Position numbers and translations under genes: made by a program. This document shows, in pieces, positions 44,008 through 52,193 of a stretch of DNA of 64,000 nucleotides. The notes beneath the pieces were generated by a model. The model searched no databases and was not told where the DNA came from. It worked only from the letters and a program-made list of their open reading frames with translations. The stretch spans positions 124,001 to 188,000 of the forward strand of contig NZ_JAFEUM010000005.1 in the NCBI RefSeq assembly GCF_016900875.1, written 5' to 3'. The stretch comes from Vibrio ulleungensis (GTDB lineage: Bacteria > Pseudomonadota > Gammaproteobacteria > Enterobacterales > Vibrionaceae). Position 1 is the stretch's first letter, and the number at the start of each line of letters is the position of its first letter.

Positions 44008-45347
44008 AACCAATAAAGCAACAGTTTGAATCTTACTTTTCTGCTGATAATTTATCTAGGATTTTCCAAGAGATTATAGTTTATTCTGGAGGGACTGGTA
44101 TTGATAATATAAATCAATATACCTTTCGAAAGCAACAAGATGAACAAATTGAAATTATTTCAAGAAAAATGATATCTGGAAATTATTCTTTTGCTAAGTA
44201 TAAACTTAGTCTAATTAGCAAGGGGAGAGGTAAAGTCCCTAGAGAAATATCTATACCCACTGTAAGAGATAGAATCGCACTGCGTGCTATGTGCGATTTT
44301 TTACAAGAGCGTTTTAAAAGCAGTGTTAATTTTGAACTACCACAGTCAGTAGTTAGAAAAATAAAGGAAGATATAGCCAGTGATAGATATTCAGGTGTTG
44401 TGAAGTTAGATATTTCTAACTTTTATCCATCTATTGATCACAAGCTGTTGGAGCTACAGTTAAATAAAAGATTACGCCAGCATCAAGACATTAAAAGTGT
44501 TATATACTCTGCTGTTACGGCACCAACAGTGAATATGTCGTCCCGTGATGATAAACCAAATATTGAAGGTGTACCTCAAGGGCTTTCAATCTCTAATATT
44601 CTTGCGGCTATATATCTTCAAGACTTAGATAAATTCCTTCAAAAAATGGAAAATGTTAAGTGCTATAGATATGTAGATGATATTCTTATACTGTGTGATG
44701 TTGATGAAGCAGAAAGAATATCTAAGAAAGTCATAACTAAATTTTCCACATATAATCTAAATATACATTGCCCAATTGAAATGCCTCACAAGTCTATGAT
44801 AGGGAGCCTAAATAATGACTTTGATTACTTGGGTTATTTGTTTAAGGGACAAGTTGTTACTGTTAAAAATAGTAGCATAGAAAGGCTAAAAGCGTCATTA
44901 GTTAGTCTGTTTACAAGCTATAAGTATTCTGAAAAGAAGAGTGAGGCTTTTTTAAATTGGCGAGTTAATATTCGAGTGACAGGATGTGTGTTTGAAAATA
45001 AAAACAAAGGTTGGCTTTTCTTCTACTCCCAGATTAATGATGAAGAATTACTTCATAAGTTGGATCATTTTGTATACAAGTTGTGTAGTCGTTTTGATGT
45101 CAACATAAAGCCTAAAAAGTTTGTAAGAGCGTTTAAAGAAATATCTCATAGAAAGCATTCGACTCCATATGTGCCAAATTTTGATGAATTTACTTTGGAA
45201 GACATGGGGAGAGTTCTTTCTGTATATTTTGGTTATAACTTAAAAGGAATGCGAGAAGATCAAATTAAATATGCATTTCATAAAAAAATAAGTCGACAAG
45301 TTAAGGATTTAGAAGCAGATATTAAAGATGCTTCTGTCAGTGGCTAG
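44004..45347 (+). CDS. Defense-type reverse transcriptase
   Basis: This 447-aa RNA-directed DNA polymerase has the ordered motifs: motif 2 VPREISIPTVRDRIALRAM (78-96), motif A VVKLDISNFYPSID with catalytic Asp136, motif B EGVPQGLSISNILAA (188-202), and motif C YRYVDDIL with Asp225-Asp226. A C-terminal part contains RVTGCVFENKNKGWLFFYSQI. It has no maturase X domain or HNH, so it is not a group II intron protein, and the NAxxH motif of retron RTs is not visible. Coupling to a SLATT gene and an upstream ncRNA fits a defense-associated (DRT-type) RT, probably DRT10-like. The gene is strikingly A+T rich, a sign of recent transfer. Confidence 0.9.
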   Translation: MKPIKQQFESYFSADNLSRIFQEIIVYSGGTGIDNINQYTFRKQQDEQIEIISRKMISGNYSFAKYKLSLISKGRGKVPREISIPTVRDRIALRAMCDFLQERFKSSVNFELPQSVVRKIKEDIASDRYSGVVKLDISNFYPSIDHKLLELQLNKRLRQHQDIKSVIYSAVTAPTVNMSSRDDKPNIEGVPQGLSISNILAAIYLQDLDKFLQKMENVKCYRYVDDILILCDVDEAERISKKVITKFSTYNLNIHCPIEMPHKSMIGSLNNDFDYLGYLFKGQVVTVKNSSIERLKASLVSLFTSYKYSEKKSEAFLNWRVNIRVTGCVFENKNKGWLFFYSQINDEELLHKLDHFVYKLCSRFDVNIKPKKFVRAFKEISHRKHSTPYVPNFDEFTLEDMGRVLSVYFGYNLKGMREDQIKYAFHKKISRQVKDLEADIKDASVSG

Positions 45348-45476
45348 ATAAGTTTCAATGACGTTTGATAGAATATCCACTGGCTCAGTAGACACTAGTT
45401 TGTTGTGATTTTCATACTTGGGGGTAATTCATCAATTGTTAATTTAGCAAGCTCACTCACACATTTATGTCTAAAA

Positions 45477-46064
45477 CTACGCTACAGCTACTTTTTTCAA
45501 GATTACGTTTAGCCACTTTTCCGTGCGGTTTGCACGAAGGTCCTCGGTAACCCAATCTTCTACATTTTTTAGCTCAGGAAAAAGAGCAAGCAAATTTGCT
45601 AGCCTAATTTGATTCATATCGGTAAAAAGTCGGCCATCTTTGATTCGTTGCGTTTCTCCAAACTTGAAAGATAGGTACCAGTAGCCACCTTCTTTTAGAG
45701 AAGCAATGAGCTTCTTGAATATCATTGGAAGATCGGTTTCAGGTACGTGTAAAAGGGATGCACAGCACCACAATCCATCGTACTTGTTCGTTTCCGTTAT
45801 GTCCTCAAAGTAGCACTGTTGGACTGGTAGCCCAGTAAGCTCTGCTGCAAGCTTGACCATATTGGAAGATGCATCAATAGCACTAACATTGAACCCTGCG
45901 TTCTTTAAGTACAATGAATCCCTACCAGAACCGCAGCCAGCGTCGAGAATGTGCCCTTTGGCTGGCAAGTATTTCAAAAATCTATCATAAATAGAGCTAA
46001 CATCGACGTTAACGGTATCTTCATAAAATCTCTGAGCGTTATCTTGGTAGAATTGAATTGTCAT
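45477..46064 (-). CDS. Class I SAM-dependent methyltransferase
   Basis: This 195-aa methyltransferase has motif I HILDAGCGSGRDSLYL near residue 38, acidic loop AIDASS, and a post-I region YDGLWCCASLLHVPETDLP. No DNA-target motif (DPPY or PCQ) is seen, so a nucleic-acid substrate is not supported. The HNH gene upstream ends TAATG, so its stop and this ATG (46064) share bases, which decides the start and shows translational coupling. The substrate is unknown. A role with the HNH protein is likely, possibly toxin control, small-molecule or RNA modification. Confidence 0.85.
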   Translation of the reverse strand: MTIQFYQDNAQRFYEDTVNVDVSSIYDRFLKYLPAKGHILDAGCGSGRDSLYLKNAGFNVSAIDASSNMVKLAAELTGLPVQQCYFEDITETNKYDGLWCCASLLHVPETDLPMIFKKLIASLKEGGYWYLSFKFGETQRIKDGRLFTDMNQIRLANLLALFPELKNVEDWVTEDLRANRTEKWLNVILKKVAVA

Positions 46065-47077
46065 TAGAAGGTGAGTACTCCGCGAATCTTTGGTTTCCAT
46101 TCATGAATAAGCTCTGTCTTGGCTATCTGGTATTGCTGTTGTAAAAAGCTTACTCTTTGCTGCTCGTTTTTTCCTGTCTGTTGAATTAACGTTTCTCGTA
46201 GTGGCAAATGACTATTAATAAAATATTCATTGCGTCGATGTAGTCTCGCCAATAAGGAAATATCAGGAACTTTTGAAGATTTGCCACCGATACCCCGATT
46301 ACACTCTCCACATGACAAAACAAGATTCCAAACGCCATTCACGTTGCTGATTGTGTCATTCAGCCTCCAAGGGAAAAAATGGTCAACATCGGCTAGTCTA
46401 GAAGACCCTGATTCGACACTAACTGGAGTATGGCAGTAAAAACAGTGTCCTTTTTGATATCCATTTAAGCTGTCTCTACAGCTTGTGATATCAACTCTAC
46501 GGGCTTTGCTTGAAGTGTAGAGTGTCTTGGCTACATCATCATAATGTACCGATATGAGGCTTCGTGAGACACCCAATCGCCAACCTTCCTCTACAAGCCG
46601 CCAGCGCGCTTCAGTTTCAATAGAAAAATTTTTGTATTGCTCAGACTCCGTTAGCTCAAAAAAGTTGTCAGTGAGTCGTATACCCTTATTCAGCTTTCTT
46701 TCATCTATAAAGAACTGCTTCTCTATGCTTTCTCGATTAACAGTGTGAAATGCAGTAATTACGTTGTTGAATCCTCGCTTAACAGTTTCATCGATTAATT
46801 GGTCTTGTGAGATTTCGTTGTTGTTGAACTGATTACAGGCTTTCAAAAACTGACTAGATTTTGCTGTGATTTGCTTAGGGGAATGTTTCAAGTGTTCACA
46901 CAAGTTACGGCTAAAGGGCACCGCAAGCTCTTGCAGGGAGACTAAATCATCCGGCCTCTTGTCTAGCTCGTAAAGTGATTTTGCCAATGCAAATTTATAG
47001 GAGGCAACATTATTACCGAAAAGGATAATTGAGCGCCAATAGTTCTCTAATGAGGGATCTACCTTGTAGAACTCCAT
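46064..47077 (-). CDS. HNH endonuclease domain protein
   Basis: This 337-aa protein has an alpha-helical N-terminal two thirds and a C-terminal HNH nuclease domain (about 212-270). It shows GHCFYCHTPV (first zinc Cys pair), DVDHFFPW (catalytic His, metal Asp), WNLVLSCGECNRGIGGK (Asn and second Cys pair). The N-terminal region has no domain I recognise and may be a specificity or sensor part. AGAAGG 7 nt before the ATG supports the start. It forms a coupled pair with the methyltransferase and is at the right end of the element, a common place for defense cargo. It may be an antiphage restriction pair, but that is inference. Confidence 0.82.
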   Translation of the reverse strand: MEFYKVDPSLENYWRSIILFGNNVASYKFALAKSLYELDKRPDDLVSLQELAVPFSRNLCEHLKHSPKQITAKSSQFLKACNQFNNNEISQDQLIDETVKRGFNNVITAFHTVNRESIEKQFFIDERKLNKGIRLTDNFFELTESEQYKNFSIETEARWRLVEEGWRLGVSRSLISVHYDDVAKTLYTSSKARRVDITSCRDSLNGYQKGHCFYCHTPVSVESGSSRLADVDHFFPWRLNDTISNVNGVWNLVLSCGECNRGIGGKSSKVPDISLLARLHRRNEYFINSHLPLRETLIQQTGKNEQQRVSFLQQQYQIAKTELIHEWKPKIRGVLTF

Positions 47078-47175
47078 GCCTAAACCTTCTAGAAATGTGA
47101 GTCTTTATTTAAACCGCTATCGAAGAGTTTGTAAATGAGTACGGTGGGTAGTCGTGGCGTTCTGCGTACAAATAT

Positions 47176-47200
47176 TTTGCTATAAATATGCTATAAATAC
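47176..47200. repeat. Arm-type repeat at the right end
   Basis: TTTGCTATAAATATGCTATA followed by AATAC. It is nearly identical to the copy at the integrase and similar to the external copy at 37721-37745. It lies 54 bp inside the right core repeat. Confidence 0.6.
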
Positions 47201-47210
47201 ATTTCAATGA

Positions 47211-47245
47211 AAAAGGCCTGAGAACGAAAAACGCTCTCAGGCCTT
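47211..47245 (-). terminator. tRNA-Ile2 terminator (right copy)
   Basis: Stem AAGGCCTGAGA (47213-47223) / TCTCAGGCCTT (47235-47245), with a T run on the minus strand, downstream of the intact tRNA. The element therefore restores a terminator along with the tRNA 3' end. Confidence 0.78.
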
Positions 47246-47253
47246 ATGCAATA

Positions 47254-47299
47254 TGGTGGCCCCTCACAGACTTGAACTGTGGACCTAACGATTATGAGT
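47254..47299 (-). repeat. attR: 46-bp direct repeat inside intact tRNA
   Basis: Identical to 37798-37843. Supplied by the element, it rebuilds the 3' half of the tRNA gene. Confidence 0.93.
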
Positions 47300-47330
47300 C
47301 GTGCGCTCTAACCAACTGAGCTAAGGGGCC
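47254..47330 (-). tRNA. tRNA-Ile2 (CAT anticodon)
   Basis: A complete 77-nt cloverleaf including an encoded CCA: acceptor GGCCCCT / AGGGGCC, D arm GCTCAGTTGGTTAGAGC, anticodon loop CTCATAA and T arm ending GTTCAAGTC. The acceptor stem resembles E. coli ileX (tRNA-Ile2, lysidine-modified C34) more than elongator tRNA-Met, which has GGCTACG. Older annotations of this locus call it tRNA-Met. The 5' half is chromosomal, the 3' half was regenerated by the element. Confidence 0.92.
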
Positions 47331-47426
47331 GAATAGGTGAACGATTATAGGGGATGCATCTCAGGCTGTCTAGAGAGCAGTAGGGGGATTTGCGCTTAGT
47401 TTTTATCCACTTAGACTGGCAGAGAC

Positions 47427-47454
47427 AAAAAAGGTGAGCCTAAGCTCACCTTTT
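47427..47454 (-). terminator. Terminator after rpoD
   Basis: Stem AAAAGGTGAGC (47429-47439) / GCTCACCTTTT (47444-47454), loop CTAA, T run on the minus strand. It ends the rpsU-yqeY-dnaG-rpoD operon. Confidence 0.85.
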
Positions 47455-47475
47455 ATACACTTTTACATCAAACGA

Positions 47476-49320
47476 TTACTCGTCTAAGAAGCTGCGCAGG
47501 GTTTCTGAGCGGCTTGGGTGACGAAGTTTACGCAATGCTTTGGCTTCGATCTGACGGATACGCTCACGAGTAACGTCGAACTGCTTGCCCACTTCCTCTA
47601 GGGTGTGGTCAGTGTTCATGTCGATACCAAAACGCATGCGAAGTACTTTCGCTTCACGTGGTGTTAGTCCAGCAAGAACGTCTTTAGTCGCGACTTTTAG
47701 ACTGGTCGATGTTGCAGAGTCTAAAGGAAGCTCTAGAGTCGTATCTTCGATGAAATCACCTAGATGCGAATCTTCGTCATCACCGATTGGTGTCTCCATA
47801 GAGATAGGCTCTTTTGCGATCTTCAATACCTTACGGATCTTGTCTTCAGGCATTTGCATGCGCTCAGCAAGTTCTTCTGGTAGTGGTTCACGGCCCATTT
47901 CTTGTAGCATTTGACGAGAAATACGGTTCAGCTTGTTGATGGTCTCGATCATGTGAACAGGAATACGAATAGTACGTGCCTGGTCTGCAATTGAACGAGT
48001 GATCGCTTGACGGATCCACCACGTAGCGTAAGTCGAGAATTTGTAACCACGACGGTACTCAAACTTATCAACCGCTTTCATCAAACCGATGTTACCTTCT
48101 TGGATAAGATCCAAGAATTGTAGTCCACGGTTGGTGTACTTCTTCGCAATCGAGATAACCAGACGTAAGTTCGCTTCAACCATCTCTTTCTTCGCGCGGC
48201 GAGCTTTCGCTTCACCAATCGACATGCGACGGCTGATCTCTTTAATGTTTTGAACGGTTAAAGAGGTCTCTTCTTCAATCTGCTTTAGCTTCTGAATGCT
48301 GCGACGAATTTCTTCTTCGTTACGTTTGATCTTCGGAATGTACGAAGAGCCAGACGCTAGAACGATATCAAACCAAGCTTGGTTTGATTCGCTGCCCGTA
48401 AACAGCTGAATAAATTCTTTCTTTGGCATTCCACCGTATTCGACGGTTTGACGCATGATCAAACGCTCTTGAGTACGAACGCGATCCATAGAAGTGCGCA
48501 ATTCGTTAACCAAGTGGTCGAACTGTTTCGGTGTTAGACGGAATTCGCTAAAGATCTCCAAAAGCTCTGTATTGGCTTTTTGGTAGTCTGCGCCTTCACG
48601 GCCTTTTTCGTTGATGACCAGCTGAAGATCTTGGTATGAGTTACGAAGCGAGGTGAACTTCTCTAGAGCAAGCTCTGGATCAATACCGGTATCTTCTTCT
48701 TCGTCATCTTCGTCGTCGTCGCTGTCGTCAGCGTCTTCGTCTTTTAAGTCGTTCTCAGCCAGCTCTGAACCTACGTGTGTTGCGGTAGGTGCAGCTGTTT
48801 CGTCATCGTTAGGGTCAACAAAACCGTTGATCACGTCAGTTAGACGCATCTCTTCAGCTTGTACTTTGTCGAACTGCTCTAAGATGTAAGGAATGGTACC
48901 AGGGTATTCAGCAACAGAGCGCTGTACTTGGTTAATTCCGTCTTCAATACGTTTTGCAATGTCGATTTCGCCTTCGCGAGTCAACAGCTCAACCGTACCC
49001 ATTTCACGCATATACATACGCACAGGGTCGGTAGTACGGCCAATTTCGCTCTCTACACTTGAAAGTGCAGCGGCAGCCGCTTCTACTGCTTCCTCGTCGA
49101 CAACGGCATCGTCATCGTTGATAGACATGTCATCTTCTTCAGGGGCGCTTTCCACCACCTTGATGCCCATGTCGTTGATCATCTGAATGATATCTTCTAC
49201 TTGTTCCGAATCTACGATTTCGGCAGGTAGGTGATCGTTAACTTCTGCGTATGTCAGATAGCCTTGCTCCTTGCCTTTTATAACAAGTTGCTTCAGCTGT
49301 GACTGCGGATTTTGATCCAT
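47476..49320 (-). CDS. rpoD: RNA polymerase sigma-70 factor RpoD
   Basis: This 614-aa primary sigma factor directs RNA polymerase to housekeeping promoters. Region 1.1 begins at the N-terminus ([32 protein letters not shown]). An acidic linker ([15 protein letters not shown], about 196-212) is typical of Vibrio RpoD. Region 2 ([34 protein letters not shown]) and region 4.2 ([32 protein letters not shown]) are intact. It is the last gene of the macromolecular synthesis operon. It is the right core anchor of the hotspot. Confidence 0.98.
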   Translation of the reverse strand: MDQNPQSQLKQLVIKGKEQGYLTYAEVNDHLPAEIVDSEQVEDIIQMINDMGIKVVESAPEEDDMSINDDDAVVDEEAVEAAAAALSSVESEIGRTTDPVRMYMREMGTVELLTREGEIDIAKRIEDGINQVQRSVAEYPGTIPYILEQFDKVQAEEMRLTDVINGFVDPNDDETAAPTATHVGSELAENDLKDEDADDSDDDEDDEEEDTGIDPELALEKFTSLRNSYQDLQLVINEKGREGADYQKANTELLEIFSEFRLTPKQFDHLVNELRTSMDRVRTQERLIMRQTVEYGGMPKKEFIQLFTGSESNQAWFDIVLASGSSYIPKIKRNEEEIRRSIQKLKQIEEETSLTVQNIKEISRRMSIGEAKARRAKKEMVEANLRLVISIAKKYTNRGLQFLDLIQEGNIGLMKAVDKFEYRRGYKFSTYATWWIRQAITRSIADQARTIRIPVHMIETINKLNRISRQMLQEMGREPLPEELAERMQMPEDKIRKVLKIAKEPISMETPIGDDEDSHLGDFIEDTTLELPLDSATSTSLKVATKDVLAGLTPREAKVLRMRFGIDMNTDHTLEEVGKQFDVTRERIRQIEAKALRKLRHPSRSETLRSFLDE

Positions 49321-49420
49321 AGACGGTATCCAACTTTAGGTCTGGTAAAGAATTATAGTTTGCGAAATGCAGACCGCTCATTATAGCAAAATATCACTTG
49401 ACGCGCCATTCGATAGGGAT

Positions 49421-51178
49421 TCATGCCTTTAAGTCTAGCATCAATGCGACTAGCTCCCTTTTTTCATCGACTGATAAGCCGACACTTCTCTCTTTGGCTT
49501 GCAAGTTTTCTATTTGCTTTTCAACGCATTGGGCGAATATTTTGTCCAATGAATCGATAAATATTGTTTGTTCGTTGTCTTCGTCGAGTGGGATATCCCA
49601 CGCCGCTAATCGAAACAACAAAGACTCATGTTTTGTTCCGCGCCAATTCTCAAGTAACTGACCAGTGGTGATATTGGGGGTATTTACACAAATATCAACC
49701 ACTTCGCACAATAAACTTAATCCAGGCACGGTTAGATCACGAACAGCATCAAGATTCGGGACCAATTCGATGAACGAAGGGTGCTGAAGTAGCAACGCTA
49801 TCACTTCTCGCATTGGGGTGCGTTTTATCTCTTGATGAGGTCGTGGAATTGTCGACTTTTTCTCGCTCGGTTGAGCCATTTGATTCAACTGGCGCTGATC
49901 AAAAATACCGATGCGCTCCCCAAGCCGTTTGGTGAGTTGCTGTCTTAACGCATCGGATGGGATTTTACCAATGAGTGGCTTGGCCAGTGCCGCGAGTTTT
50001 GCCTTGCCTTCTTCGTTACCTGAGTCAACTTGGGTGAGCAAATTATCGAACAGATATTCCGAAACTGGGGTCGCAGAAGCAATTTGCGCCTCAAACTCTT
50101 GTTTTCCATGTTTACGGATGTACGAATCTGGATCTTCACCATCGGGCAAAAACATGAATTTTAAGGTGTTGCCATCTTTCAGATAGCTCAGCGCATTTTC
50201 TAATGCTCGCCAAGCAGCCTCTCGGCCAGCGCGATCACCATCATAACAACAGACGACAGTATTGGTTTGTCTAAACAGCAGCTGTAGGTGATCGCCGGTG
50301 GTGGACGTGCCTAGTGACGCAACCGCATAGTCAACATCAAACTGAGCAAGTGCCACGACATCCATATACCCCTCAACAACAAGCACTTCACGCGGCTCGC
50401 GGTGCGCTTGCAGTACTTCGTACAATCCATACAGCTCTTTGCCTTTATGGAAAATAGGAGTTTCTGGTGAGTTGAGGTATTTGGGCGTACCATCGCCAAT
50501 CACACGACCGCCAAAGCCAATGACGCGTCCACGTCGATCGCGAATAGGGAACATCACTCGACCACGGAAACGGTCATAGCGGTTGCCCTGATCGTTTTCT
50601 ATGAGCATGCCGCCACTGACTAACATCTCTTGAGTCGCCGGTTGCTGGCCAAAGTTCTTGCGAACGGAGTCCCACTCGTCTGCGACCCAACCAATGCCAA
50701 ACTTTTTCACCACCTCACCTGAAAGACCGCGATCTTTTAGGTAGTCGATGGCTATTTTGCCACTGGCTTGGCTGAGTTGGCTGCGATAGTAGTTAGAGAT
50801 GGAGCCCAGCAAATCATACAGTGAACGTTTCTGCTCACTGTTGGCGGTAGGACCTTTTTGAAAGTTTCCAGAACGCTCTTCTCGAGGGACTTCGACACCG
50901 GAAAAAGAGGCGAGTTCTTCGATGGCTTCAACAAAGTCTAGTCGTTCATACTCCATAAGAAAATCAATGGCATTACCATGCACACCACACCCAAAACAGT
51001 GATAAAACTGTTTTTCTTGGCTTACGCTAAAGGAGGGGGTTTTTTCGTTATGGAATGGGCAGCACGCGCCGTGGTTCTTACCTTTTTTCTTTAGTTTTAC
51101 GCGAGGGTCGATGATATCGACAATATCTACGCGATTTAGGAGGTCATCGATAAAGCTACGTGGAATATGGCCAGCCAT
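49421..51178 (-). CDS. dnaG: DNA primase DnaG
   Basis: This 585-aa primase makes RNA primers for replication with DnaB helicase. The N-terminal CHC2 zinc ribbon (CCPFHNEKTPSFSVSQEKQFYHCFGCG, about 40-66), the TOPRIM core (EVLVVEGYMDVVALAQ, with CCYDGDRAG), and a C-terminal helicase-binding region are present. It lies between yqeY and rpoD, with a hairpin terminator upstream as in the E. coli operon. Confidence 0.97.
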   Translation of the reverse strand: MAGHIPRSFIDDLLNRVDIVDIIDPRVKLKKKGKNHGACCPFHNEKTPSFSVSQEKQFYHCFGCGVHGNAIDFLMEYERLDFVEAIEELASFSGVEVPREERSGNFQKGPTANSEQKRSLYDLLGSISNYYRSQLSQASGKIAIDYLKDRGLSGEVVKKFGIGWVADEWDSVRKNFGQQPATQEMLVSGGMLIENDQGNRYDRFRGRVMFPIRDRRGRVIGFGGRVIGDGTPKYLNSPETPIFHKGKELYGLYEVLQAHREPREVLVVEGYMDVVALAQFDVDYAVASLGTSTTGDHLQLLFRQTNTVVCCYDGDRAGREAAWRALENALSYLKDGNTLKFMFLPDGEDPDSYIRKHGKQEFEAQIASATPVSEYLFDNLLTQVDSGNEEGKAKLAALAKPLIGKIPSDALRQQLTKRLGERIGIFDQRQLNQMAQPSEKKSTIPRPHQEIKRTPMREVIALLLQHPSFIELVPNLDAVRDLTVPGLSLLCEVVDICVNTPNITTGQLLENWRGTKHESLLFRLAAWDIPLDEDNEQTIFIDSLDKIFAQCVEKQIENLQAKERSVGLSVDEKRELVALMLDLKA

Positions 51179-51233
51179 GACTTTAAGGTTGTCTCCGTAA
51201 AATTTTCACTAGAAATAAGGACATTAGATACAA

Positions 51234-51269
51234 AACAAGCCGTGCATTCTTAGAATAGCACGGCTTGTT
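51234..51269 (-). terminator. Internal terminator upstream of dnaG
   Basis: A 12-bp perfect stem, with core arms ACAAGCCGTGC (51235-51245) and GCACGGCTTGT (51258-51268), ends in TTTTG on the minus strand. It lies between yqeY and dnaG. E. coli has a comparable partial terminator between rpsU and dnaG that lowers DnaG output relative to S21. Confidence 0.78.
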
Positions 51270-51285
51270 CTAAACCGGGGTGGGG

Positions 51286-51735
51286 TTAGCCAAGTTTTGA
51301 GCGAACGAGTCCGCTGACTTTCCCCATATCTGCGCGTCCTTGAATCTGTGGCTTCAATACGCCCATTACTTTGCCCATGTCTTGCATGCCCGCAGCACCA
51401 GATTCGGCAATCGCAGCTTCAATAAGCGCGCCCACTTCATCATCGCTAAGCGGTTGAGGCATAAAATCCTCTAGCACAGCAATTTCGGCCAGTTCAACAT
51501 CAGCAAGATCAGTACGATTTGCTTGTTGAAATTGAGCGACAGAATCTCGACGTTGTTTAACCATTTTTACTAAAACAGCAGTAATGTCGTCGTCCGTTAG
51601 CGTAATACGCTCGTCGACTTCACGTTGCTTAATAGCAGATAGAGCTAAACGAATTGTGCCAAGGCGCGGTTTGTCCTTGGCTTTCATCGCAGATTTTTGC
51701 TCTTCTTTGAGTCTTTCAATAAGAGCCATCATCAA
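51286..51735 (-). CDS. yqeY: GatB/YqeY domain protein
   Basis: This 149-aa protein is of the YqeY family, related to the tail domain of the GatB amidotransferase subunit. It shows KDKPRLGTIRLALSAIKQREVDER, EIAVLEDFMPQPLSDDEV and GKVSGLVRSKLG. The cellular role is not settled; a tRNA-linked function is suggested by the GatB relation. Two further in-frame ATG codons follow the first, so the start may be 3-6 bases later. It is inserted in the rpsU-dnaG-rpoD operon, usual for Vibrio. Confidence 0.9.
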   Translation of the reverse strand: MMMALIERLKEEQKSAMKAKDKPRLGTIRLALSAIKQREVDERITLTDDDITAVLVKMVKQRRDSVAQFQQANRTDLADVELAEIAVLEDFMPQPLSDDEVGALIEAAIAESGAAGMQDMGKVMGVLKPQIQGRADMGKVSGLVRSKLG

Positions 51736-51764
51736 ACCTCAGTGACTAAACGTCAGTTTGTTGA

Positions 51765-51980
51765 TTAGTAAAGACGAACGCGACGTGCGTTTTCGCGAGC
51801 AAGCTTCTTAGCGTGACGCTTTTGAGCTGCTGCTTTAGCGCGTTTGCGAACGGTAGTTGGTTTCTCGTAGTGCTCACGACGACGCACTTCAGAAAGGATA
51901 CCTGCTTTTTCGCAAGAGCGCTTGAAACGACGTAGTGCAACGTCGAACGGTTCGTTTTCACGTACTTTAACTACTGGCAT
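51765..51980 (-). CDS. rpsU: Ribosomal protein S21
   Basis: This 71-aa small, basic protein of the 30S subunit helps base pairing of mRNA with the 16S anti-Shine-Dalgarno. The sequence [22 protein letters not shown] and the Lys/Arg-rich C-terminus ([18 protein letters not shown]) match S21 along its length. It is the first gene of the operon. The 213-bp gap to the divergent tsaD gene holds both promoters. Confidence 0.98.
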
Positions 51981-52193
51981 ATGCCTTTCACCTCAGGGGT
52001 TATTCGTTTGTGCTGACGATTCATGTTGCTCAACATTGAGCGAGAAAGTGTCAGCTAGATCAAAAATGGTGCGGAATTTTAATCCGAACAGAGGGGCTTT
52101 GTAAAGCATTTGGTGCGAGAAAATCAGCAATATTTGTTTGGTCGAGGATTAACAGGTAAGATTCGCCAAAGTTTTTAGTAATTTGGATTCACC

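Larger units (their letters stand above)
37798..47253. mobile_element. 9.5-kb tRNA-integrated genomic island
   Basis: An integrative element inserted in a tRNA-Ile2(CAT) gene, bounded by perfect 46-bp repeats. Its left end carries a tyrosine integrase. Then come an unknown protein, an AlpA-like regulator and a VapE-like ATPase, typical of satellites and small islands. The cargo is a CoiA-like protein, an ncRNA-SLATT-reverse transcriptase system and an HNH-methyltransferase pair. It encodes no capsid, portal or tail protein. The cargo genes are visibly richer in A+T than the flanks. As I recall, this tRNA beside rpoD is also the VSP-II site of V. cholerae. Confidence 0.9.

Noticed and set aside
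43243..45347. Classical retron (msr-msd with a1/a2 inverted repeats)
   Set aside because: The closing stem recalls a1/a2, but the RT is 447 aa, longer than usual retron RTs, and lacks the NAxxH motif. A SLATT gene lies between ncRNA and RT. A retron-like mechanism is kept only as an alternative.
48653..49186. Ser-rich plus-strand frames in rpoD
   Set aside because: Low-complexity shadows of the acidic GAC/GAT codons in RpoD.
51746..51961. 71-aa frame overlapping rpsU
   Set aside because: It is a shadow of rpsU in another frame, with no ribosome site or family match.
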